NCBI RefSeq assembly: GCF_000003815.2
Contig: NC_049989.1
Coordinates: forward strand, 14,016,918 to 14,080,917
Direction: 5' to 3'
DNA: 64,000 nt
DNA from: Branchiostoma floridae
Taxonomy: Eukaryota; Chordata; Leptocardii; Amphioxiformes; Branchiostomatidae
Shown: positions 23,101-32,915 of the stretch, one piece after another
Layout of the letters: each line of letters opens with the position of its first letter
Position numbering within the stretch: the stretch's first letter is position 1
Notes under the pieces: model-generated
What the model was told of the DNA's origin: nothing
Seen by the model: the letters and a program-made list of their open reading frames with translations, nothing else
The model's database searches: none
Translations under genes and position numbers: made by a program

Positions 23101-23330
23101 GCAGCTGGTGTCCACATTAGCCGTGTACTGTAGAAACCAATGTTCTGTATCTTGCAGGCGTTTCATCATGTCATGGTTATTTTCTCCTCTTCTGGCCATG
23201 GCTGCGTTGTACAGAGCTGCTGCCTGTGTGAATTTCCTCCCTTCTTTTGTTGTTTTGCCTCGCTGCACGTACACGTCACCCAGTCTGCACAGACATTCGG
23301 CCTCTTTACACCGATTTGGTTGGTTAGGAT
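20145..23330 (-). CDS. gene A exon 4: nucleotidyltransferase-like domain plus 12 TPRs, disrupted
   Basis: Large last exon after acceptor tgtacatacag. It begins with a third GDVYVQRG helical repeat (23.3-23.1 kb). Then comes a Pol-beta-like nucleotidyltransferase domain with FIGLGSQATELATPYSDLEF, where GS and the acidic pair of SDLEF sit as in GlnD or DUF294 enzymes, a helical region, and twelve 42-residue TPRs of kinesin-light-chain type (consensus LGD.KKAI.YYEQSL...IYGDNTAHP). Two lesions are visible. An 11-nt deletion relative to gene B at about 23022 shifts the frame before the NTase. A TGA at 20496-20498 replaces a TPR consensus glycine, leaving 116 open codons up to the stop at 20145. 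Restoring the 11 nt makes the exon-joined length divisible by three. Likely a recent pseudogene, or expressed as a shorter NTase-TPR product from an internal ATG near 22979. Confidence 0.85.
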
Positions 23331-23674
23331 CTGTATGTACATAGAATGTGTATTAGTTTATTAAATGACAAGCCAGAATTTTTTCAATAATTACATAAGA
23401 CTTGTAACGTACTAAGTAAAGAAATGCAAGTTTTCTTCATTTTTCAATATTTCTGGTAGACATTTTATCTTGTAGATGTATCTTTCTATATGATTTGTTT
23501 GATGAATAAAGATACTAAAATGAAATTCCTTCCATAGGGATTTTCTAATTTCAGTGATTATTACTTTTCCTCAAGGATGCCGTATAAATTTTTGATAATG
23601 AAAATTGTCTTTTTCACTGAGGTGATCAAAGAGAAAAACTATGAGAAAAGCAGTAACTATATAAAATGATGTAC

Positions 23675-23775
23675 TGTGAATCAGTCTCAGCGCAGACGCA
23701 AAGTCCTGTTCTGCCACGTCCAGCTTCCCATCAGCCAGTGCGCGGTCCCCTGTAGTCAGGTACCCCTCGTAGGTC
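23675..23775 (-). CDS. gene A exon 3
   Basis: A 101-nt exon with acceptor ataacttcag and donor GTACAT, entering in phase 2 and leaving in phase 1. It encodes TYEGYLTTGDRALADGKLDV followed by AEQDFASALRLIH. It matches gene B exon 3 (37511-37611) in length, phase and sequence (TTGDxALAD.KLDVAEQ.FASALRLIH). The D.A....LD.AE..FASALRL pattern is a helical TPR-like hairpin. Confidence 0.85.
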
Positions 23776-24318
23776 CTGAAGTTATAAGGATATTACAGGT
23801 CCATATAACACCATAATGATTTTGTTTACACCACAGTACTCTGCCATAGATACTATTGGTACACAACAATGCAACCCACAGGATATTGTCTTCATCACAT
23901 CCAAAGTACAACGGTGGCTATTCTTGGCCCCAATCGGCGAGTAATGGCCATAGCAAAATCAGCCCTACAGCTTCGACTATGGTTAAAAACAGTTCTATAC
24001 GAGAAAGACAGTCTCTACCTCATAGGGCACATTTGTAGGCTGATGCAGGTTGTTCCTTTCTAAGGAAACGCTATCATTTCGGTTATTCTTGCTAAACTAA
24101 TTGTAATATAATTGTTAAAAGAGCAAATTTTAGGAAATGCAAATGTGGACTGTATCTTCGAAATAAAACTATACTGTGACCGTAATAATAGCAAATTGTG
24201 TCAACATTTATTTATCTTAAAGCATTGTAACGGTCTGTCAAGAAAATTTTGCATCCATTTCTCTTTGTCCAGCAGCCATGTTGACCCACCGTCTCTTAGT
24301 GATAGCGGCATTAGTACT

Positions 24319-24453
24319 ACTCTCCAAGCAGAGGTTGGTTAAAAAAATTGTGACCTTTTCCTTTCATCATTTTTTTATCGACCGACCTTTCGATGAAAAG
24401 CAGATGAAAGGAAAAGGTCACGATTTTTTTCCACCAACCTCTGCTTGGAGAGT
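24319..24453. mobile_element. MITE with ctctccaagcagaggtt terminal repeats
   Basis: The left end actctccaagcagaggttgg is inverted at the right end as ccaacctctgcttggagagt, and inner arms (gaccttttcctttcatc) also pair, so it folds back. The same terminal repeat occurs at 58972-59121. It lies in gene A intron 2, right next to exon 2. Confidence 0.8.
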
Positions 24454-24478
24454 ACACTAGTACCACTTATATGCTTAC

Positions 24479-24570
24479 CTACTAGTAGACTGTAGACGCT
24501 TTGTGTCACCGATGATATAAGTTTCGGGTGACGTCATTGGAAAGTCTCGTTGCACGTGCTCCCTTCGATT
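24479..24570 (-). CDS. gene A exon 2 (short linker exon)
   Basis: A 92-nt exon, entering in phase 0 after acceptor ctattgaag and leaving in phase 2 at donor GTAAGC. It reads NRREHVQRDFPMTSPETYII then GDTKRLQSTSR. It was found by comparison with gene B (40851-40927, SLVPRDFLMVTPNSHVIGDA), which shares RDF.M..P....IGD.K..QS. The phases fit exons 1 and 3 exactly in both genes, which strongly supports it. It has no recognisable domain and is probably a flexible linker. Confidence 0.75.
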
Positions 24571-24834
24571 CTTCAATAGCAACATATACAAAAGGACAAA
24601 ATTCGTTTGGTTATCTTAGTGTTAAAATTTGTCTTTGTCAGTGAACGGCATGGCAAAAAATACGGGCTTCCTTACCATTTCCAATCGTCCTCGTACCTTG
24701 TTTGATTCTTTGCCATGATTAAGAGGTTGTGAAGAACTTGATACCCATCCCCATACAGGCCCCTTTACGGTGTGTTTACATTAGCTATACTGTGTTTACT
24801 TAAAGCCTCAGAACACAACAAAAGAAAAACGTAC

Positions 24835-25527
24835 CTTCTGAATTCTGGTACTTTCTTGCCTGATTCTTGCCGTGTACTTTAAGCGGTGAATGAGTACCAC
24901 TTTGCCTTGAAACCCCTCACACCGTGACAGTGCAGTGTTGTACAGAGCAGTGGCCTTGGTCAGATTTGTGCTGTCTTTAGTTCTTGTTCCTCTTTTCAGG
25001 TACACGTCGCCGAGACTTTTTAAAGCTTCCGTCTCTAACATAGTGTCACCGTTTACGATCCCTTCTACCACTAATTTGGTATATTCAATCAGTAATAAAG
25101 TCTCCTTTTTTCCAACAACAGTCAACTTGCGGTCCAGGTGTAGTAACTTCTCTGCTATGGAGAGCGAAGACATTTTCTTGTCGCCAGTAAGGGGTTCATA
25201 ACTACTCGAAGCGTTTGGTTGCTTCCGTAACCTTAACTTTTCTGCATAGCGGTAACGATATTCAAGAATTTCTCCCACATCTGCGTCCTCACACCGGAGC
25301 AATGCGGTCCTGTACAGCACCATGGCTCTCTCAAACTTCTCTGGATTCTTGCCAAGTCTCCCCTTATCCAAGTTCACGTCGCCCAGAGTTTTGAGCACCT
25401 CCACTTCCACACACCTGTCCATGTTCGCCATGGCGTCCAGCAGGGCACGGAGGTAGTCTGTCTCCGTACCCACCAGTCCCAGTCCCTTACTCTTGACGTC
25501 CACAAGTTTCTTGCAGGTTTGCAACAT
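24835..25527 (-). CDS. gene A exon 1: N-terminal GDV helical repeats
   Basis: ATG at 25525-25527; the exon ends in phase 0 at an AAG-GTACGT border. The 231 residues start MLQTCKKLVDVKSKGLGLVG and contain two copies of a ~50-residue helical repeat: TLGDVNLDKGRLGKNPEKFE with RAMVLYRTALLRCE, and SLGDVYLKRGTRTKDSTNLT with KATALYNTALSRCE. These are TPR-like hairpins and a third copy opens exon 4. No signal peptide, so probably cytosolic. It is about three quarters identical by eye to gene B exon 1. The homology continues upstream of the start for some 300 bp, so the duplication carried the 5' flank. Confidence 0.85.
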
Positions 25528-25529
25528 TT

Positions 25530-26820
25530 TGTTACTGGATAAAATACGAAAACGAAGGCCTCACTAAGACCAAACATGTACACTAGACAGAACTCGACAC
25601 TTACACAGCCACAGATCGCTGCTAGGTAACCCTGTACACACCTATTCTTACGTGACCGTGGGTAGTGCACGGCAAAACAATGAAAGGGTTTCGAGTGTCC
25701 AGGTTCGAATTCACGTTGTTCACAGTCTGCTGCTAAATTACACTAAATAACAGTGCAATACGAAATGAGAAATACGTTATTTAAAGTGATGTGTTTGGGG
25801 TGAATAGATGAACGGTAACGGTACGGTTCCACGTTGAAAGTGACAAATTCTTTTCCATTTGACCTTTCCAGGTTTTATGCAGAACTTACCAAGGTCGCCC
25901 ATGCACAGCTACATGAATCGTGGGTAATATGTAGCTCTCCTATTTGACTTGTAACTGTTCTAGTCTCGACCATTGTCTCGATTTGCATAACAATATCCGG
26001 GCATATTTTCTTGTTGATGTCCCTGGGGTCTTCACTTTTAGCTTTTTGCTATTTTACTTCAGTCCTATTCCGCTGGTAAGACGCTTTTGGTAGGTGGCTA
26101 CTAGAGTTAAAGAATCGGGGTATTGCTTTCTTTGTCCTTCTTAAATTTGTTGCTGTATTTTACGGGCTTCTTGATGGGTCTTTACTCTGCTTTATTTCTT
26201 TGGTATTGCAGTAAGTTAGAAAAACATTAGCAAATAATGAAATAGTTGATCTTTGTTCGTATGAGTAAGAATGTGTGCAATGTTGTGGCAAAAATCAGAT
26301 ATTCTGCATTGTGATTTTCATTACTCAAAGGAAGACAGAAACAAGAATGGACAGACTCTGATCTTCACATTGCGTTTTGCAGACACTGTAAGTCTATTGG
26401 AAATTTAAATTGGAAATTTGATACTTTTTCCTATCATAGAGAAAGGTATTATCGTCTCTGATTATGTTATCTTTGGAACAAGTTATAGAAAGTTTCACAT
26501 CATATGACATCATCTGAATAGATATGAGGTTACTTTATCTATGTGTCCATCCTAATATCTCTCTGATATGTCTGAGTGCAATAGCTGCATACTGCACCGT
26601 TTAAGTGAGACTGTATCTTATGTTTACATGTATGTCCACAAATTGGTCTCCTACTTCTTGCATTACTGCGAGTCTCTGTAAAATTGGAAGATAACCGAGA
26701 AACAGCATCGATATCATAACGCAACATTGTGATTTTCGGAAAGAAGGATTCGCTGAAATTCTTGAACTGCATTTCTATATATCTTTACATTAGGCATTTC
26801 GTTCTAGATGGCAAGTACTT
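25530..26820. other. 5' flank of gene A, no other gene
   Basis: 25.53-25.87 kb is related to the flank of gene B at 44.48-44.79 kb (shared tgtccaggttcgaattca-like and gtgtttggggtgaatagatg-like phrases), so a shared promoter region is likely. Beyond that I see only AT-rich sequence. Confidence 0.5.
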
Positions 26821-26829
26821 GGTCAGACA

Positions 26830-27250
26830 TACGAGGGTGCTTCAGAAAGTAATGCCATCGGTTTTATAACATGCTCATTTTTTCATCGAATGAGTTGAAA
26901 TTTGGCACAAAGGTAAAGGCATATGTCCTGTTGATATTGACACATACCAATTAGTTCTTCAGATTTTAATGAGCAACTGAGTTGATTTCAAGATGATCAC
27001 ACCCCTTGCAGGTTGTCAGAAGATCAGTTTCTCTAGATCTAGATCCAATTATAACTACTGTAGGAAACTGAAATTTCGCCTGTATATTATTGAGTGTCTC
27101 TGAAAATGACATGCCAATTTTCCGTCTGCTCTGGTTTGCTAAGTCCTGGCAAGGGCTCAGCAGGCCCAGAGACAGAGTGAACGGTGGGGTAGATACAAAT
27201 CGCTTTATCTGCAGTTCCGTAAATTCCAAAAGTTTGAAATTTGGTAAGAA
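26830..27250 (+). mobile_element. mariner-like 5' end fragment
   Basis: Begins TA-CGAGGGTGCTTCAGAAAGTA, a typical mariner terminal repeat with TA target, followed by gagttgaaatttggcacaaa. No transposase frame and no matching right end were found. Confidence 0.5.
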
Positions 27251-28150
27251 CTTTGCCTAGGTACTACTTCTTCCAACTATGTATAAGATATTGGAAATAG
27301 ACACATAGCATTTCCATAATTTACAAATATAAAATCTATGTCATTTTATAATAATTGGCCCAGCCAACTTCATGCCGTGGGCCTGGAGCAGTGATATTTT
27401 CACATGATGTTGCCTTAGTCATGTACTACTGGAATCGTTTCCCGAGAAATAAGAATACACCTTAGACTTTTATAAATACCAAATAATTCTGAATTCTTAT
27501 GATTTTTTGACGGGCGACCATAACTTTATCAATCAAATTCTCAGTATTGTAAGATGAAATCAATTTTCAAACAAGGGATTCAAATAGACTAACTACTTGA
27601 GCATTGTTTACACCCAATCGTAACTTTGTAAGCCGTAGCTATGAACTTGGCTAGGGATTTCAAGTTTAAAACTCCCAGTTGTGCAGATTTTGGTCACCTT
27701 GCCAATCAATCAATCTGACAGCTGCTTATTTTTCAATGGACTTGTTGTTTTAACACCTCTTCACGAAACTGATTACCTACAATTATCTTTAATTATGCAT
27801 AGAGGACAGACAATAGCATGCAGGGAGCCCATGGCATTCATTCAAGTCCTGATTGACATGACGTCGGGCCACAGTCAGTGAGATTTTGTAAAGAATTAAT
27901 TCATTGCTATAGACTCGAGTAAACTTTGTGGGAAGAAAACGTTTTAGAGTGGAAATTCTACAAGGAAGCATATTCAGGGCATTCAAAACTTGCTAAGAGC
28001 CGTCGATTGATAATATAGTTCAGCACAGGTCATGCAATGACTCCTGTCACAAAACATTGCGTAATTTTTTATGCAATACACATTTGCTAAAATAGACAGA
28101 AACAACCGTTCAGAATAGTGAATCTTTACCACTACAACCCGAAACATAAA
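27250..28150. other. no gene recognised
   Basis: AT-rich sequence. No splice-bounded exon or repeat family was seen. Confidence 0.4.
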
Positions 28151-28158
28151 GTTTTGAA

Positions 28159-28231
28159 GGCGTTAGCGGGACTGCGTTAACGGGAGCCCCGTGTAAAGAG
28201 AGTTCCCGTTAACGTAGTCCCGCTAATGCCA
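28159..28231. repeat. GC-rich hairpin
   Basis: ggcgttagcgggactgcgtt pairs with a later cgtagtcccgctaatgcc around gtgtaaagaga. A similar phrase in the other orientation (accgctaacgcg) lies near 30.74 kb, so these may be the ends of a larger decayed element. Confidence 0.6.
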
Positions 28232-28474
28232 AATTTTCTCCCGTCCACTCCGAAGCGTACGGCCGTAGGCTCAGCGGGAGTCCCCGTCAACGCCAAACTG
28301 CGTATAAAGAGAACACGTCGGGCTCGCGTTAGCGGGAGTCAGGGTTTAGACGTTTAGCATAAAGCGCGCGCTTATTAGCATATGGCGCGAAAATGGTAGG
28401 TACAGATTTGCAAAACATTGGAGGAAAATTGCCAGCAGCGATCATGTTCATAACGCTTGCCTGGGGCAAAACTA

Positions 28475-29833
28475 CCGAAGTCACGGGTTCCTCTCTCAGC
28501 ACTCGGTGTCTAGTGCGGAAGGGGCCTTCCGCACTAGAAGTCTAGTGCCGACGTTACGTCCGCACTAGGTGTCCAGTGGTGAGTCGACTTCAGCACTGAA
28601 AACCCCCGATTCACCACTAGAAACCGAGTGCTGAGACTACCTTCCGCACTAGAAAACGAGTGACGACAAATATTCCGCACTAGAAAACGAGTGACGACAA
28701 ATATTCCGCACAGGAAAACCAGTGACGACAAATATTCCGCACTTGAAACCGTGAGTGCTGACAGCCTGCCTCCGTTACGTTATTTACAGTTCCGGGCAGT
28801 TAAAGGTACACATATACAAAATTAATGTAATACATAAAAGAAGTGTAACAAAACGTTCAGCTTGAGCCTGAGAAAGCTGCGTATGGGAGGAAATATCCGT
28901 GTCGGGTTTTCAAAGAACAGTACATATCAATTATCTTTCTTATTTGGACATTTTTTTTTCGTGACCAAAGTAGAACTGTCTAAACTGTCTGTAGCCGCCA
29001 CGCATCAACAAATGATGCATGCGAACGATTGATTGAAAGTAGTCTGCAACTCAAACACGACAAACTCAGCTGTAATTTATTGGCATTTTGTCTTCGTGAA
29101 ATTTAGAAAAAGGGAACGAAGCTGACACACTGTTGACATGAGGTCATCATATACATAATACCATATAACATGTAGGATGTAGCGTATGATACACACATGC
29201 TGTTTCGAGTTCCGACAAAGACAAGACTAGGGCAAAATTGATTTAAAATACTGAGTAAGTGACCGTCTGAAGATGAGTAGGCGCTGCTGCATGTCAACTA
29301 TGTTTTTGAGTAACAATTTGGACGCGAGCACTGGAAACCCAGTGCTGACGGTCTTAAAATGATAGTAGCACTCGGCTTCTAGTGCCGAAGTGGTCTTAGC
29401 ACTCGGCCTCTAGTGCCGAAAAGTCACCGAGCACTAGAAATCCCAGTGCGGAACCCGTGACTTAGGTAGATCGGCACTCGGTTATCCAGTGCTCAAAGAC
29501 CTCCGCACTGGGTAACCAGTGCTGAACGACCTTTGAACCACCCTTCCGCACTAGAAACCGAGTGCTGAGCGGAGATCAGCACTAGAAACCGAGTGCTGGG
29601 CGGAGTTCGGCACTAGAAACCGAGTGCCGGGCGGAGTTCGGCACTGGAAAACGAGTGCCGAGACAAGGTGTAGCTCTGGAATTCCAGTGCTGACGGGTCT
29701 TCAGCACTCGAACAAAGCCGTTCCGCACTGGAATTCCTGTGCGGAAGTTTCTTCCGCACAGGGCCCCGAGTGCCGACGCCAGTTTCTCCACGAATTCCGC
29801 ACTGGGCGCCCAGTGCGGAACCCGTGACTTCGG
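28475..29833. mobile_element. 1.36-kb TA-flanked element composed of short hairpins
   Basis: Perfect 17-bp terminal inverted repeats (ccgaagtcacgggttcc and its complement) are flanked by TA on both sides. Two inner arrays (28.50-28.77 and 29.33-29.83 kb) consist of about 20 copies of a 20-22-bp palindrome of the form cGCACTagaaaccgAGTGCg, each separated by roughly 5-20 bp. An inner copy of the terminal motif sits at about 29.45 kb. There is no coding capacity. TA duplication suggests mobilisation by a Tc1/mariner-type or other TA-targeting transposase. Confidence 0.8.
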
Positions 29834-29839
29834 TATACT

Positions 29840-32800
29840 TGCAACGCTGGGTAAGAATACAGTGATAAGAAAACAGTCTTCCGATAGTTACTTTTTTTAT
29901 ATACTAGTAGAATGAATGTCAAAAAATAGTTTTCACGGCCTGCCTTTTCCGTAATGGCCACCTACGCAGGATCTTACGTCAATCGGGTCTGCAGTCAACC
30001 TTCAAAGCAGGCGGGATGTCAGCGAAAAATAGTCTCATTCTCACATTTTTGGACGACCTAGTTTTGCACAATTTTCGTGGAAGACCTTTAAAAAAATATA
30101 CAAGTTCGATTCCGAATAATTTCTCCTGCAATACATCGTTACGTTGTACCGAAACCAGAAGCCGCTATCTCTGCAAATTTTGTATAAAGTAATCCCATTA
30201 CGCGTCTCCGATTGGCCGTTGCTATGACAGTGGTGGCCGTTGCTATGGCATTGGTGGGGGAAATTCCCGCTACATGAACTGCTGGCAGCTTGAGTTTTTA
30301 CGTACGAGGTAGTTATTATACCTGCAGGAATTATGCGTATATCACGGTTATTTCAGTACGTAGCCATAATTTAGCAGGTCATCACTGAAAGAAAGGGATC
30401 TTCTATCAAACAGTTCGCTTTGAAAGGGTTTTTAAGTGCTTTTTTATCGAAAATTTTGTGGTCGAAGTTACCGGAAGTGTCAGCGAAACAACAACGTAGG
30501 CAGGGACTTGTATTTCTCATGCAAGTCACGTATTTGAATTTTCAATCACTTGGTAGCGGTACGCAAACAAAAAATTTACGGTTGTTCAATATAACAACGT
30601 GCAGCTAAAAAAAACTGCGATCTTAACGGGTAGAATTTCACCAAGATTTTACAATCCACCGCGCGCCGCGGGTGTCCTGTCAGATTTCCGGGCGGTGTGT
30701 CTAAAGAGGTGCCGATAGCGGCGTCCCGATAACGGGGAATTTACCGCTAACGCGAAAAGCGTAATGTAAAGTGGGCCTAAGTCGAAGTCTGGATAGAAGA
30801 TGCATCGGGTATAGGTCACGATAGGTTGCACAGAAAATACAATCTCCGGGCACATGTACGGTCTAGCTTGTTTTACACGCGTTATGCGGCATTTGTTTTT
30901 TGGTGTTTGTTTGTATTACATACCCGCTAAACTGTCCATGGCGTAAGCACGAGGTTATTTCAACTTACTTGGACGTACGGGAAGGACCCGTATTTATTTT
31001 AGAAGTATGATGGTTCTTTACGTGTACTTTAGGTGTGGCTGTCTTCAAGAACGGTATTTCAATTTCAACGCATTATGCGACTTCATGAACGTCAAAAAGT
31101 CGGCTTTTCCATATATGTTTAGATACACAAAGGTGGTTCTACTACTAGTATTTACATATGCGCCTGGCCTCGTGACAAATGATATTGAACAAACCTTCTA
31201 TATGGCAGTATATGTTACCCAGCTGATCAGCTAACATGTGCTTAACCAAAAAGGCTTCTCAAGAGCATTTGTGGGAAACTTGTCACAACAAGCCACAAGG
31301 CAAAGAGTCTGTGGTTCTTTGTTATTCATGCTCGGCAAGATTTTTGTACAATAGCGCAGATTGTCAGTTTTTGATCCGATTCTAGTGGATCACAGGCAAA
31401 AATTGACCTAAAGTTACGTCATAAATCAGTGAAATTGGCTTGGAAGTCAGACCCAGAGGCCACACTGCCTAGCTCCTCGGCTCCAGGGCCAACATGCCAT
31501 CGTGGAAATTCTCAGTGTCCTAACTCAGACGGTCTGCGGCAAAACTTCCAGATCACCACAAAAACTTGAAAAAGGAGTTTTTTCCAGACTAACTACGCCG
31601 GCTAGCTGTGGAGATAATAATTTGGCCACATAAGGGTTTAGTGAATGAGCAAGCCTTCTAACTAGACAGTTGTTGACGGTGTAATGTATGGCAACGTGAA
31701 ACAATAACAAAGCAATCAACACCAATCATTATAATGTTTGTCTTGACCTCAGGCGGGGGAATGTAACTCCCAGCGACCTGCAATCATTCCTCTTTTTGCC
31801 AAATTATCTTTAGGAAAGCCTGTTTGAGTGCTATAAACAGGAATGAGCCTGTTTAATGATTTTGGAACTCTCAATGGTTTCTCCTTTACAGCTCTTAGAA
31901 TTGAGCGAGTTGCTATGTAGCAGGCAGTTTGAATACTAGTCCTCACATACCACTGTATCAAGAAAAGACACTCCCTCAGGTTTAGCTTAAAAATCAATTC
32001 CCAAGGGAATGCATTCGTACAATTTTCTAAATTCTTTCAAAGCGATCGTAATACTGTAGAAAATGCCTCCGCCCCTGAGGCGTCGCCAAAAAGTCCTGGA
32101 AGATATGGGCTTAAATTACTACACTGGTACAGAAGATAGTAGTAGTACTTCACAGTACTGAAGATGTCGTTTATTTTCAAAGATCTCTATTACATATTGA
32201 AAGGTTTGGAGATTTGTAACTTAAAACATATTGAAAACTTCATGTAGAGATGGATTAGGAAACTGAATTGGCACAGTTTAAATCTGCATCGATAATTATT
32301 GTGTAAAGAACTTCATGAAAGGAATAACTGTGTTTCTGGTATTTTCTGAAGTCTGAATATGGTCTTATTACTTTAAAAAAAGGCTACAGCAAGCAAGTAA
32401 CTTTTATGGATGACATCCTTTGCAAGTCTGACTAAAATCGCGCTCCTAGCGGCCGGCCCAACAATTACCGCCGCCCTAGGGAGGGGGTCATTAACCCCAG
32501 CCAGTGAGAGATTGTGTAAACACAGGCTAATCCTCTGCAGACTCTGCATGCTTTCGAGCCGAAAAGCAACGCCTACATTTTCAAAGTTAGAGGCCACAGA
32601 TGATAAGAATTGACACAATAAAACATGGTATTATTGTTCACAACAAGTATACAAGTGACAATGGTATCGACATTACAATCTTGACACAGGGTAAGGTGAA
32701 AATTTCTATGACAAAAACATGTTGCCATAGCATTAGATTTCATTGCCAATTCTTTTAATTAAGTATAGGGTATCTTTATCAAAAACCCCAACATGGTGGC

Positions 32801-32900
32801 ATTCTACAACCTGATCCATGCTGGCATTCTACAAGATTGATTATAATAGGACCATGTTAGTTACTTTTCAGGTTTTTATCCATTTTCAAAGAGTGGTAAA
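29840..32900. other. intergenic, no gene recognised
   Basis: 30.20-30.25 kb has two GTTGCTATG phrases. 30.65-30.77 kb is CG-rich with gataacggg/ccgctaacgcg phrases related to the 28.16-kb hairpin. 32.38-32.42 kb carries one end (ggctacagcaagcaag...atggatgacatc) of the MITE family complete at 38.44 kb. No exons were found. Confidence 0.4.
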
Positions 32901-32915
32901 GAATCGTACAATGTC

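Noticed and set aside
28495-29830. CRISPR-like array (short palindromes separated by spacers)
   Set aside because: Eukaryotic context, diverged palindromes, variable short spacers and TA-flanked terminal repeats indicate a DNA transposon, not CRISPR.
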